From Anaerococcus rubeinfantis (GTDB taxonomy: Bacteria > Bacillota > Clostridia > Tissierellales > Peptoniphilaceae), in NCBI RefSeq assembly GCF_001487145.1, contig NZ_LN913015.1:62001-126000 (forward strand): 64,000 nucleotides of DNA. The letters are read 5' to 3'. Below the pieces are notes generated by a model. That model did not search any database and was not told where the DNA came from. It saw only the letters and a list, made by a program, of their open reading frames with translations. How positions within the stretch are numbered: position 1 is the stretch's first letter; the number at the start of each line of letters is the position of its first letter. This document shows positions 51,117 through 59,807 of this stretch, one piece after another. The translations under genes were made by a program, and so were the position numbers.

Positions 51117-52419
51117 TAATCTCACCTAGGGCATAATTTACAGAAAATTTCTCGCAAGCTTTTTTTGGATCTTCCTTGTAAAGTTTTTCAAATTTATCTC
51201 TCAAAACTTCTTTTTCATCCATCAATTTTTCTATTGGGAAAAGATAAGTTTTTTCATTTTCATCAAGCCCATCTTTTGCAAGAGAAATAAAATATTTTAT
51301 CCATTCACAAATAGTTTTACCCTCATATTTTGCATAAAGTCCAAGCTCTTTTGCTTGTGATTTTAAATTTTGACAATTTTCATAGGTCATATTTTTAAAA
51401 TCATCTCTTAATTTATTTAGATTTTCTTCATTATAAAATAATCCCTTGATTAAGGCAGGGAAGGAAAGATTGTAAGGGTAAGGCACTGCATCAGGCATCC
51501 TTATTTCTATATATTTTTTAACCCTAACATCTGGAAAAACTATGGAAAGAGCGTGGAAAATCATCTCATCTGAAAAGTCTTTGTCCATTATTTTTTCAAA
51601 TTTTGTATCTCCCTTATAAATATCTTTTCCATTTTCGTTTATGAAAATTATGTCTGTATTTAAAATTTTTTCTGCATATTTTTCGTAAGACATATCCTCA
51701 TCAAAGGCAAATTCATAAAGACCTGTCCTATTTTTATCACAATATTCCCAAATTTCTTGGCGAAGATTTTTGTTTTCGTATGGCTCTCCTTGAAAAATAT
51801 AGGCGTTATCATAAAGAGTATACATAAAAGGTGCAAGGGCATTTGCCACGAAAAATTTCTTTTTAAAATCTTTTTCAGAAGAAAAATCTATGGCAGATTG
51901 GACGCTTGCTGTTCCTCTCATCATATTTAAAGCATATTTTCCGCCAAATTCTCTGAAATATTTTTGCATATATTTGTACCTATCTTTTGGTATAATTTTA
52001 AAATCCATTATTTTTGATTTTGGATGATAGCCCAAAGTTTCAAGGTATTGGTTTTTTTCTTCAAAAATCGGAATAATTTCTCCCATAATTTTTTTATAAG
52101 ATTCATCCAAATCTTTTATATTTTTCTTGGCATCAATTGCTAGCTCAAATTGACCAGCTGGCTCAAGATTTACAGCTATATCATTTTCTCTAAGGCCAAG
52201 GATGTATCCATCGTGTTCATTAGTTACAGAAAATCCCTTTTCCTTTAAATCTTTCAAGGTAGATCCAACGCCTTTTTCTCCAAAATAATCGTAAGAAAAA
52301 AGCTCATCTTTATCTATCACGAAATGTTCCATTTCTAGACCAACTTTAAAATTTTCTTTTTGGCTTTCGCCAGATTTTATATATTCGACAATCTTGTCTA
52401 TTTTTTCTTTATAATTCAC
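51103..52419 (-). CDS. Glutamate-cysteine ligase (GCS2/plant-type family)
   Basis: ATP-dependent synthesis of gamma-glutamylcysteine. A 438-residue GCS2-superfamily enzyme: FKVGLEMEHFVID near 24-36 with the metal-binding Glu residues, LEPAGQFELAID near 89-100, MMRGTASVQSAIDF near 165-178, and VKKYIEIRMPDAVPYPY near 301-317. I favour the GTG start (VNYKEKIDK) because GGAGGATATT precedes it, the same pattern as at two other genes in this window; an upstream in-frame GTG overlaps that site. No gshB is adjacent, so the end product may be gamma-Glu-Cys or another enzyme may complete glutathione. Confidence 0.88.
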   Translation of the reverse strand: MNYKEKIDKIVEYIKSGESQKENFKVGLEMEHFVIDKDELFSYDYFGEKGVGSTLKDLKEKGFSVTNEHDGYILGLRENDIAVNLEPAGQFELAIDAKKNIKDLDESYKKIMGEIIPIFEEKNQYLETLGYHPKSKIMDFKIIPKDRYKYMQKYFREFGGKYALNMMRGTASVQSAIDFSSEKDFKKKFFVANALAPFMYTLYDNAYIFQGEPYENKNLRQEIWEYCDKNRTGLYEFAFDEDMSYEKYAEKILNTDIIFINENGKDIYKGDTKFEKIMDKDFSDEMIFHALSIVFPDVRVKKYIEIRMPDAVPYPYNLSFPALIKGLFYNEENLNKLRDDFKNMTYENCQNLKSQAKELGLYAKYEGKTICEWIKYFISLAKDGLDENEKTYLFPIEKLMDEKEVLRDKFEKLYKEDPKKACEKFSVNYALGEINGKA

Positions 52420-52651
52420 AATATCCTCCACTTTCTAGATATCTTTCTCTAACTAATAATATACCCGATTTTTTATAATAATTTGACTTTATATTGAGTC
52501 TTTAGTATTTCAAATTTTTCAAAAATTTCGACAGTTCAAATAATAAATAATGAATCTTTAAACTTATAAAATTTTAAATATTTTCCTTTACTTGTATTTT
52601 ATTTATTTAATGTATAAAATAAGTATAAGAAAATAAGATTAGGAGGCCCAT

Positions 52652-53596
52652 ATGAAAAAGAAAATTTCTCTTGTCTTTGCCCTTACTTTTTTGCTTTCAT
52701 CTTGTGGTGGCAGCATGGTTAAGGTTAACCAATCTGAAATTGCACAAAACGAGGCAAAATTGGAGGAGAAAAACAAGAAAAAAGAAATTGAAAAATTAGA
52801 AGAGTCAAATGATAAAACAAATGAAGATAAAAAAGAAAAATCTAAGAAAAAAACTAAAAAGAAAATAAAATTAGACAATGAAGATAGTGATAAAAAATCT
52901 AAAGATAAATCTTCTGAAGAAAAAAATTCCAAAAATAAAGATAAGGAAATAAAGAGAGTTTATCCTGACGATAAAAAAGAAGAAAGCAAAAATCTTAGCC
53001 CAGCTCAAAATAGCAAAAATTCTTCTTCAAAAAACGAATCTTACCTAAGTTTTAGAAATTCTGATACTTCTGATAAGTCTGGGAATTATCCAGAACTTTT
53101 GAAAGATTTAAGTGGTAAAAAATTTAGATTTTCATCGGAAGCTGGCGGTTGGCAAACTGTTTTAACTTTTTCTGATAATGGATATTTTACTGCAAAATAT
53201 GAAGATTATGATTATGATTCTGTGGCTATTTGTGAATTTAACGGGAAATTTTCCGTTGATTCCAAGGTAAATGACACAGCCTATATTTTTAGGCTTGATA
53301 AGGCAGATATAACAAGTCCTGTAAATACTGAAGAAGTTAAAAATATAGGTGGAAAAAATATGACAGTAAGATATGTCGACCTTCCTTATGGATTTGCTGT
53401 AAATAATGACAGCGACCATTCTTTCCAAGGAAAATTCTCACTCTACCTTCCTCTAAGAAAAAGATCTGAAATGAGCGCTGAGGTAAACGAGTGGCTGGAT
53501 ATTTCTGGTGAAAAAAATGTAGAAAAAGATATAACAAGAATTTACTTGCTTATAAACAACAAAACAATAGATACTTTCAGAGAACAAGTAAATTAA
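52652..53596 (+). CDS. Lipoprotein with charged linker and unknown C-terminal domain
   Basis: A 314-residue secreted lipoprotein: signal peptide residues 1-17 and lipobox LLSSC with Cys18. A highly charged Lys/Glu/Asp-rich linker (about 30-125) acts as wall spacer. The C-terminal domain (about 130-312) contains AGGWQTVLTFSDNGYFTAKYEDYD, as in beta-sandwich DUF4767/DUF5640-like modules, but no family can be named. AGGAGG precedes the ATG. It is followed directly by ogt with overlapping stop/start. Confidence 0.75.
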   Translation: MKKKISLVFALTFLLSSCGGSMVKVNQSEIAQNEAKLEEKNKKKEIEKLEESNDKTNEDKKEKSKKKTKKKIKLDNEDSDKKSKDKSSEEKNSKNKDKEIKRVYPDDKKEESKNLSPAQNSKNSSSKNESYLSFRNSDTSDKSGNYPELLKDLSGKKFRFSSEAGGWQTVLTFSDNGYFTAKYEDYDYDSVAICEFNGKFSVDSKVNDTAYIFRLDKADITSPVNTEEVKNIGGKNMTVRYVDLPYGFAVNNDSDHSFQGKFSLYLPLRKRSEMSAEVNEWLDISGEKNVEKDITRIYLLINNKTIDTFREQVN

Positions 53597-54039
53597 TGAA
53601 AGCTTACTACAAAAAAGAAAATTTTATTTTTGAAATAGAATACGACAAAAAAATTCAAGCTATAAGAATAGTCGAAAAGGAAAAGTCTGGTCAAAAATCC
53701 AAACTAACAGATTTTGCCTTTAAAGAAATCTCTAATTTTCTTGACGGAAATTTGGAAAAATTTTCCTTTGAAATTGACCCTCAAGGCACAGATTTTCAAA
53801 AAAGTGTCTGGAAAGAAATCGAAAAAATCCCCTACGGAAAAACATCAACCTACAAGAAAATTGGTGAAAAATTAAATTCAAAAGCCTACCAAGCAATAGG
53901 ATCAGCCTGTGGAAAAAACCCAATTTTATTTAGGATTCCCTGCCACAGGGTCCTTGGGAAAAATAATCTGGGCGGATTTTTCTACGGCCTTGATTTGAAG
54001 AAAAAATTATTAAAAATGGAAAAATCTTGCAAAAGTTAA
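53596..54039 (+). CDS. ogt: Methylated-DNA--protein-cysteine methyltransferase
   Basis: Suicide repair of O6-methylguanine. A 147-residue Ogt-type protein: the recognition helix segment TDFQKSVWKEIEKIPYGKTSTYKKIGEKL near 62-90, the asparagine-hinge-like SACGKNP, and the acceptor Cys in FRIPCHRVLGKNNLGGF near 111-127. The ATG overlaps the lipoprotein stop (TAATG). The stop codon lies inside a bidirectional terminator shared with the convergent oxidoreductase. Confidence 0.95.
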   Translation: MKAYYKKENFIFEIEYDKKIQAIRIVEKEKSGQKSKLTDFAFKEISNFLDGNLEKFSFEIDPQGTDFQKSVWKEIEKIPYGKTSTYKKIGEKLNSKAYQAIGSACGKNPILFRIPCHRVLGKNNLGGFFYGLDLKKKLLKMEKSCKS

Positions 54040-54056
54040 TTTTTGCAAGATTTTTT
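54020..54056. terminator. Bidirectional terminator inside two convergent coding ends
   Basis: AAAAATCTTGCAAAA and TTTTTGCAAGATTTTT form a 15-pair stem with a five-base loop containing parts of both stop codons. Because the stem is palindromic, both proteins end with nearly the same residues (EKSCKS and KKSCKN). Confidence 0.9.
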
Positions 54057-55049
54057 ATTTGGATCAACCATATTGTATGAATCTCTAACATTTCCAGATT
54101 TTTTTAAATTTTCAAACATTTTAAGAACATCCCTTGACTCATTTAGTTTTTCCGTTGAAGATTCATAGTCCTTATTTTCAAAAATTTCCCTAAAATAAGA
54201 AAATTCATAAAAATACAAATCTCTTTCTTTTTTTATGTCGATAAATTCACTCTTTCCATCTTTAAAAATTTCTATTTTTTCTGCTTCTTGGATATTTCCA
54301 TAAACCTTTATATAGCCCTCTTCTCCTTGAATTATTATATAATTTTCACTTTTACTATCCTTGGCGTTAGTAAATGATACTGAAAAATTTCCATAAGAAA
54401 TAAGTCCAGAGCCAGAAATATCAACACCATAATCATTTATATTTCCAAAATAAGAAAATTCTTCTCCCATTCCAAAAAGTTCATAAATCAAATGAAGATT
54501 ATAAATCCCAAGATCTGCCAAGGCTCCTGCTGAAAACTCACTTTTAAAAATATTTTCAACAATTCCCGCCTTGTATTTATCAAATCTTGATGAATATTGG
54601 GAATAATTAATCATACAAGTAGAAATTTTCCCAATTTGTCTCAAAAGATTTTTCAATATACCAAGGCTTGGTAAATATTTTATGGAAATCGCCTCAAACA
54701 ATAATAAATCCTTCTTTTCAGAAATTTTTATTAAATCATCAAGTTCTTTTGTATTTGTAAAAAATGGCTTTTCACAAATTACATTTTTATTTGCCAAAAG
54801 ACACATTTTTGCCTGCTTATAATGCAAAGAATTTGGGCTTGCTATATAAACAAAGTCAATATTTTTATCTTCAAGCATTTTATCAAGATTATCAAAAGAT
54901 TTTTCTGCCCCAAATTTTTCTTTCAAATAATCCGCCTTTTCGATAGACCTAGAATAAGCTCCATAATAATTGTATCCGTCCATTTTTACTACAGTTTTTA
55001 AAATATTTTCAACTATAAAATTTGATCCGATTGTTACAAAATTAATCAT
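54036..55049 (-). CDS. Gfo/Idh/MocA-family oxidoreductase
   Basis: A 337-residue NAD(P)-dependent dehydrogenase. N-terminal Rossmann fold VTIGSNFIVENILKTVVKM (residues 4-22), the conserved CEKPF motif in NKNVICEKPFFTN near 88-100 with its lysine, and DLGIYNLHLIYELFGM near 177-192. Substrate (inositol, sugar, or other polyol) unknown. It overlaps the downstream membrane-protein gene upstream by eight bases and converges on ogt with a four-base overlap. Confidence 0.88.
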   Translation of the reverse strand: MINFVTIGSNFIVENILKTVVKMDGYNYYGAYSRSIEKADYLKEKFGAEKSFDNLDKMLEDKNIDFVYIASPNSLHYKQAKMCLLANKNVICEKPFFTNTKELDDLIKISEKKDLLLFEAISIKYLPSLGILKNLLRQIGKISTCMINYSQYSSRFDKYKAGIVENIFKSEFSAGALADLGIYNLHLIYELFGMGEEFSYFGNINDYGVDISGSGLISYGNFSVSFTNAKDSKSENYIIIQGEEGYIKVYGNIQEAEKIEIFKDGKSEFIDIKKERDLYFYEFSYFREIFENKDYESSTEKLNESRDVLKMFENLKKSGNVRDSYNMVDPNKKSCKN

Positions 55050-55668
55050 ATAACCCCCTATTTTTTACCCTTATATAAAAAATAATTATAGAAATAAAAT
55101 AGCAAAAGATAAACAAATACATTAAAGAATATTTTGTAAATATAATTCCTATTAGTAAATCAATTAAAAATGAAGGAAGCATGGATTTAAAATAGGTCAA
55201 ACCAATGTATTTATCTCCAATCATTGATTTTGGATATTCTGTAAATATAGGCTTATTATGAAATAACAAAACTATATTCTCACTTGCTAGTGTTGCAAGA
55301 ATTAAAATCAAAATATCAAAAAAATCTTTGATATTTACTAGTTTATATTTTAACAAAAAACTAAGTAGAAAAACTAAAATTACTAGCATAGTCACAAGAA
55401 TAATTGCAAATAAATTTTTACTTAAAATATATGATAGGATATTATTTTTATCAAGTTTTTTCTTATCCTCAAAATAAATTTCATCCGAAAGACAAACTTC
55501 TCTAAAAATAAGAGAGGTCAAAAGTGAAATTGAAAAATAAAATAAAAATATTAGTCCTCCCCCATTTATCAACAATTTCAAAGATAGATATACCATAGCC
55601 AAAATTGTAAAAATAATAAATATTAATTTTTCATCAAAATATTTTTTGAATGTATCTTTAAAAAACAT
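55042..55668 (-). CDS. Uncharacterised polytopic membrane protein
   Basis: A 208-residue protein with about six hydrophobic segments (residues 14-28, 32-52, 80-105, 115-130, 155-175, 180-200) and a polar loop after the second (SDEIYFEDKKKLDKNN). No family recognised; the build resembles ABC-2 permease-like or exporter accessory proteins. I start at MFFKDTFKKYF because GGGAGGC lies just ahead; the longer frame would run through an intergenic palindrome. It is divergent from another small membrane protein 57 bases away. Confidence 0.6.
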   Translation of the reverse strand: MFFKDTFKKYFDEKLIFIIFTILAMVYLSLKLLINGGGLIFLFYFSISLLTSLIFREVCLSDEIYFEDKKKLDKNNILSYILSKNLFAIILVTMLVILVFLLSFLLKYKLVNIKDFFDILILILATLASENIVLLFHNKPIFTEYPKSMIGDKYIGLTYFKSMLPSFLIDLLIGIIFTKYSLMYLFIFCYFISIIIFYIRVKNRGLYD

Positions 55669-55686
55669 AAAGCCTCCCAATGAATT

Positions 55687-55707
55687 TCTACCCAAAATTT
55701 GGGTAGA
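55687..55707. promoter_or_regulatory. 21-bp palindrome between divergent membrane-protein genes
   Basis: TCTACCCAAA-A-TTTGGGTAGA is a perfect inverted repeat midway between two ribosome binding sites (GGGAGG at about 55673 on the minus strand and AAGGAGGG at about 55714 on the plus strand). It may be an operator or an RNA hairpin in a leader. There is little room for ordinary promoters. Confidence 0.5.
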
Positions 55708-55725
55708 TAAATACAAGGAGGGACT

Positions 55726-56172
55726 ATGAAATATTTTCTATTATTAGGTTTAATAGTATGGATTATCGTTATAAAATCCATACAAAATAAAATAATTATT
55801 AAGACCATGTTTTTACCAATATATTATTTTATTTGCCTTGGACTTTTTTTGATTTTATTTTTAATAATTTATAAATATTCTTTTACTTTTCTAGATTTTT
55901 CCATAATTTTCTTGGTAAGCTTTGGATTTTTCTTATCTTTAAAAAGTCAAGGACTTACAAAAAATTCTATTATTATTTTTGAAAATATTTTTCCTTTTTT
56001 TAAATCTATAAAATTTGGCGATATAAAAAATATAGAAACAATAAAAAATTCAAAATATCCAAAATGTAGAATTTGGGCTTATGGAAATTTTTATGATTTT
56101 TACTTTAAAGATTACAAATATATAGTGATTTTTAAAAATATTTTTGAAAATTACATAGATCATAAAATTTAA
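55726..56172 (+). CDS. Small membrane protein, PH-like C-terminal part
   Basis: A 148-residue protein with three hydrophobic segments (residues 3-20, 28-48, 55-72). The soluble C-terminus (about 75-148: NSIIIFENIFPFFKSIKFGDIKNIET) looks like the bPH2/PH-like domains that follow membrane segments in small Gram-positive proteins, with a frequent Ile/Lys/Phe bias. Identification is weak. AGGAGGGACT precedes the ATG. Confidence 0.55.
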   Translation: MKYFLLLGLIVWIIVIKSIQNKIIIKTMFLPIYYFICLGLFLILFLIIYKYSFTFLDFSIIFLVSFGFFLSLKSQGLTKNSIIIFENIFPFFKSIKFGDIKNIETIKNSKYPKCRIWAYGNFYDFYFKDYKYIVIFKNIFENYIDHKI

Positions 56173-56223
56173 TCTAGTATATGATTAAAAATCTTAAATT
56201 TAAAGCCTAGGTAAAATAAGTTA

Positions 56224-56517
56224 GCATTATACAAAATATAATTCAGAGCGTAGACAAAGTAAGTTTAGTAATTTATTAATAATTCAAAATAAAATTAGGA
56301 AAAAATCCATCACGACTAGATAAATGGGCATTGATTTTGCACATTTATTCCTAAAACTAGTTTGATAACACAGAAAAGTTTGCAAAGCAAAGGTGTTTTA
56401 GCGTGAGTGAAACGAAGGCATGGAGAAATCCCATGATATTTCTCCGCTCGCTCCACCAGGTCAAAATAGGCAATTTTTTTTACTTTATCAACAGTCTGCA
56501 TTATACAAAATATAATT
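56224..56517. mobile_element. Palindromic element, long copy, with exact 20-bp target duplication
   Basis: Element body 56244-56497 (254 bp), beginning CAGAGCGTAGACAAAGT and ending with the complement of AGACTGTTGATAAAGT. It is bracketed by identical 20-mers GCATTATACAAAATATAATT at 56224-56243 and 56498-56517. This 20-mer contains a hairpin (ATTATA / TATAAT). Inside are the CTAAAAC...GTTTTAG module and GTGAGTGAAACGAAGGCATG, shared with the copy at 44.7 kb. The central part has more substitutions than other copies. No protein is encoded, so movement would need enzymes in trans. Confidence 0.8.
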
Positions 56518-56970
56518 TTATTTTACATAAGATATAAATATATAATAAAATTTATAAATTTCAACTATGTAAAATAAAAAGATTAGTTCAAATTTTAAAA
56601 TTTTTCTATTATTGTCTCGACATTATCAATTCAAATAAAACAAATTTATGTGATCAGAATTCTTATATTTAAATGAATAATTTTTTACAACAGACATTTA
56701 TTTTTATATTTTACACTAATCAGTTAATAAAAAACTTTTATAATTTTTAGTTTTAACCATAAGCTCAACATTTATTTTCATAATGATTTTACAAGTTTCA
56801 TTTTTCCAAATATCAAATTTAAAATATAAGTTTTAAAAATTTAATAATAGAAAAAATTTTTATAGCTTAGATTTTAAAGTTTATCCCTATTCATATTGAT
56901 TTCATTGGTTTTTTTATATTTTCGTAGAGAAGTTTCTTCATCCATTTATTTTAAATTTTTAGAAAATTTT
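56518..56970. other. Intergenic stretch without detectable genes
   Basis: Extremely AT-rich. I see no ORF with a ribosome binding site, no tRNA-like fold and no repeat copy. Only the zinc operon control region at its right end is interpretable. Confidence 0.5.
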
Positions 56971-57044
56971 AAATGATAATGCAAATCATTCTTGACATTT
57001 GTTATTTTTATTGCTAATATTTAGTTGTCGATAGTTAATTAACT
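56971..57044 (+). promoter_or_regulatory. Promoter and candidate metal-regulator sites of the zinc operon
   Basis: TTGACA (56992-56997), 17 bases, TAATAT (57015-57020). Upstream of the -35 is the imperfect dyad AATGATAATGCAAATCATT (within 56971-56991), resembling Fur/Zur-type boxes; downstream is the perfect palindrome AGTTAATTAACT (57033-57044), similar to AdcR-type TTAAC-GTTAA sites. Either could give zinc-dependent repression. Confidence 0.6.
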
Positions 57045-57085
57045 AAAAATACAAATCTAAAAATTAAATAATTAAGGAGAATAAA

Positions 57086-57772
57086 ATGAAAAATAAAAAA
57101 TCACTTAGTTTAATTGCCCTTTTATCTTTGGGCCTTGTTATGACAGCTTGTCAAAAAGATCAAAAAAATGATGAGACTTCAAATTCAAATGTTTCTCAAG
57201 AAATGAAAAAAGATGATGCTTCAAATGTAAGCGATTCTTCTTCAAATATTGAAGAGAAAAAAGAAGACTCAGCAGAGGTAAGTCTTTCTGACTGGGAAGG
57301 CGAATGGAATGATATGGGCGGATATCTTGAAAAAGATGAAGTTCAAAATGCTTTTAAAACTTTAGCTGAAAAAGAAAAAGTTGATGAAAAAGAAGCTAAG
57401 GAAAATTATTTAAAGAAAAGAAAATGTGATTTTGGTGGTCTTGAAATAAAAGATAATAAAATCAAATTCTTAAAAGATTTCCCTGATAAAAAAGGTGAAG
57501 TTATCGGTGAGAGCGAATATAAATATGTTGAAAAACAAGAAGTTGAACATGGTGGCCATAAATTAGAATGGGATATTTTTGAAGCTGTAAATGATGATGC
57601 GCCTTATAAATTTATTCTTATGATGCCAATTCACGGAGAAGAAAGCCTAACACATTTCCACATGAGATATGGCGATGACAAAGATAAATTATTAAAAGAT
57701 GAAGGTTGGTTCCCTACTTTTGTAAAACCAAACACAACTGATGCACAAATAATTGATGAAATTACTGAATAG
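57086..57772 (+). CDS. ZinT-domain metal-binding lipoprotein
   Basis: A 228-residue lipoprotein: signal peptide with lipobox VMTAC (Cys22), a Ser/Asn/Asp-rich linker (25-70), then a ZinT/YodA domain (about 72-228) starting SLSDWEGEWNDMGGYL. Zinc-ligand histidines are expected in VEHGGHKLEWDIF and THFHMRYGD near 190-198. In streptococci this domain is fused to the C-terminus of AdcA; here it is a free protein encoded upstream of the ZnuA-like binding protein. Likely a zinc scavenger that passes metal to the transporter. Confidence 0.92.
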   Translation: MKNKKSLSLIALLSLGLVMTACQKDQKNDETSNSNVSQEMKKDDASNVSDSSSNIEEKKEDSAEVSLSDWEGEWNDMGGYLEKDEVQNAFKTLAEKEKVDEKEAKENYLKKRKCDFGGLEIKDNKIKFLKDFPDKKGEVIGESEYKYVEKQEVEHGGHKLEWDIFEAVNDDAPYKFILMMPIHGEESLTHFHMRYGDDKDKLLKDEGWFPTFVKPNTTDAQIIDEITE

Positions 57773-57817
57773 ATTATGTGGGTTGAAATTTTTCAACCCT
57801 CTTTCTAAGGAGGAAGA

Positions 57818-59155
57818 ATGAAAAAAAGATATATAAGTTTTTTTGTTTTCTTACTTTTTCTCTTTAGCTCTTGTGCAAAAAAGAATGAGCACTCTTCTGA
57901 TAAACCTTTGGTTTATACTTCTTTTTATCCTGTTTATGAAATGACAAAAATGATTGGTGATGACACAATAGATGTAAAATCTTTTATGCCCCTTGATAAG
58001 CAACCTCACCTTTGGGAACCAAGTCCTAAGGATATGAAAAAACTTGCAAAGTGTGATCTTTTGGTTGTAAATGGTGCCAATATGGAACCTTGGCTTGATA
58101 AGGTTAAGGAAAATTTACCAAATCTTGATATTTTAAAATTATCTGATTCTGTTGACCTTATTACTTATAAGGGTGCAGCAGCTATCGGTGATTTTCAATA
58201 CATGTCCAAAGTAAATTTAAAAAAGGGGAAAAATAAATTTGATTTTGGCCACACTCATGAAGATATGATGAGGGTTGCTTTTATAAAAGATGATGGTACT
58301 CGCGGAGAAAATTTGGTAAAAAAATGTAAAGATATAATGAGCCAAAAGGGAGAGTTGATTCACCAAAAAGAAACTTTCGATCTTGAAGAAGGAAAGGTTT
58401 ATGGACTTGAAATGGGACATGAATCTGGAGAAATTTTCTTTAATATTCCAAAAGATGGAGATTATATTTTTATAAGTGATAGGATAAGCGAAGACCTCCT
58501 ACCATATAATTTGGTTGGAAGTGATGGTAAATTTTTAAAAGATGAAAAAAAGGAAGAGCCTTTGATGGAGGGCTCATCTTCTGGATTTGATAAAATAACT
58601 TATGATCCCCACTCATGGTTATCCATTACCAATGCAAAAAAATATTTGAATGCTATCAATGAAAAATTAACCGAGAAATATCCTAAAAACGAAAGAATTT
58701 ATAAAAAAAATAAATTAAAGTATGTTGATAAACTTACTGATATTGATGCAAAATATAAAGAAAAATTCTCAAAAATTGATAAAAATAACAGAAATTTCTT
58801 GGTAATTCATTATGCCTATGCTTACATTGCAAGAGATTTTGATTTGTTTCAATATCCACTACAAGGATTAACTAGCTTAGAAAATCCTAGCCTTAAAACT
58901 ATAAAAAAAGCCATAGACTTTTCTGAAAGTAAAAATATTTCAACAGTTTTCTATGAATTTGGACAAAATCCAAAGCAAGCTAAAGCTTTAGCCGAAGAAA
59001 TCGGCGGAAAAGTATCCCCTCTTGCCTCTATGGAATATGTGAATAAAGAGCAGGAAAAAAACAAACTTAATTATATTGATCTTATGGAGATGAATCTTGA
59101 AAATCTCTACAAATCAATGACCGAGGAGGAAAATAATGAAAGCAGTGTCAATTAA
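57818..59155 (+). CDS. znuA: Zinc ABC transporter substrate-binding lipoprotein (ZnuA/AdcA family) with large insertion
   Basis: A 445-residue cluster A-I solute-binding lipoprotein (lipobox FSSC, Cys19). Metal ligands are seen in KQPHLWEPSPKDM near 63-75, ITYDPHSWLS near 253-262, and IHYAYAYIARDF near 325-336 (usually HxAF), with the final acidic ligand expected near 397. Instead of the usual short His-rich loop there is an insertion of about 130 residues (about 115-245) with FGHTHEDMM and MGHESGEIFFNIPKDG. The insert looks beta-rich and may be an extra metal-binding or sensing module. AAGGAGGAAG precedes the ATG. Confidence 0.9.
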   Translation: MKKRYISFFVFLLFLFSSCAKKNEHSSDKPLVYTSFYPVYEMTKMIGDDTIDVKSFMPLDKQPHLWEPSPKDMKKLAKCDLLVVNGANMEPWLDKVKENLPNLDILKLSDSVDLITYKGAAAIGDFQYMSKVNLKKGKNKFDFGHTHEDMMRVAFIKDDGTRGENLVKKCKDIMSQKGELIHQKETFDLEEGKVYGLEMGHESGEIFFNIPKDGDYIFISDRISEDLLPYNLVGSDGKFLKDEKKEEPLMEGSSSGFDKITYDPHSWLSITNAKKYLNAINEKLTEKYPKNERIYKKNKLKYVDKLTDIDAKYKEKFSKIDKNNRNFLVIHYAYAYIARDFDLFQYPLQGLTSLENPSLKTIKKAIDFSESKNISTVFYEFGQNPKQAKALAEEIGGKVSPLASMEYVNKEQEKNKLNYIDLMEMNLENLYKSMTEEENNESSVN

Positions 59156-59807
59156 AAATTTGAATTTTTCTTATTCACAAACCCCCGTTTTAAAAAATTG
59201 CAATTTGAATGTTGATATTGGAGAATTTACGGTAATTCTTGGCGGAAATGGGTCAGGTAAATCGACTTTAATAAAGCTTATGCTTGGAGAATTAAAAAAG
59301 AATAGTGGAGAAATTAAAATTCTTGGAAAAAATATTGAAGATTATGTTTCTTTCAAAGAAATTGGCTATGTCCCACAAATAAATATAGTAAATAAAATTG
59401 CCTTTCCTATAACTTGCCTTGAGCTAGTTTCATTAAATCTTTATGAAGAATTTGGTTTTATTAAAATTCCCAAGAAAAATCATTACCAAAAAGCAAAAGA
59501 TATATTAAAAAAAATGGGCATGGAAAATTATATCAACACTCCTGTAAATGAGTTGTCGGGAGGTCTTGCTCAAAGGGCAATGATTTCAAAAGCTATGATA
59601 AATAATCCAAAAATTTTGATTCTTGACGAACCAACAGCAGGAGTTGACAAGTATTCTAAGGAGCATTTTTTTGAAACAATAGATTTTCTTTCAAAGAAAT
59701 TTAATGTAACTATAATTATGGTTACTCATGAATTAAAAGAAATGGAATCTTTAAATATTGAAATGACAAAATATGAAATGATAGAAGGGAGTTTAAGAAA
59801 ATGCTAG
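59136..59807 (+). CDS. znuC: Zinc ABC transporter ATP-binding protein
   Basis: A 223-residue ATPase: Walker A ILGGNGSGKSTLIKL near residues 33-47, signature ELSGGLAQRAMISKAM near 137-152, Walker B ILILDEPTAGVD near 156-167, H-loop VTHELKEM near 189. It overlaps znuA by 20 bases, with GAGGAGGAAAATA as ribosome binding site inside znuA. Powers zinc import with ZnuB. Confidence 0.95.
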   Translation: MKAVSIKNLNFSYSQTPVLKNCNLNVDIGEFTVILGGNGSGKSTLIKLMLGELKKNSGEIKILGKNIEDYVSFKEIGYVPQINIVNKIAFPITCLELVSLNLYEEFGFIKIPKKNHYQKAKDILKKMGMENYINTPVNELSGGLAQRAMISKAMINNPKILILDEPTAGVDKYSKEHFFETIDFLSKKFNVTIIMVTHELKEMESLNIEMTKYEMIEGSLRKC

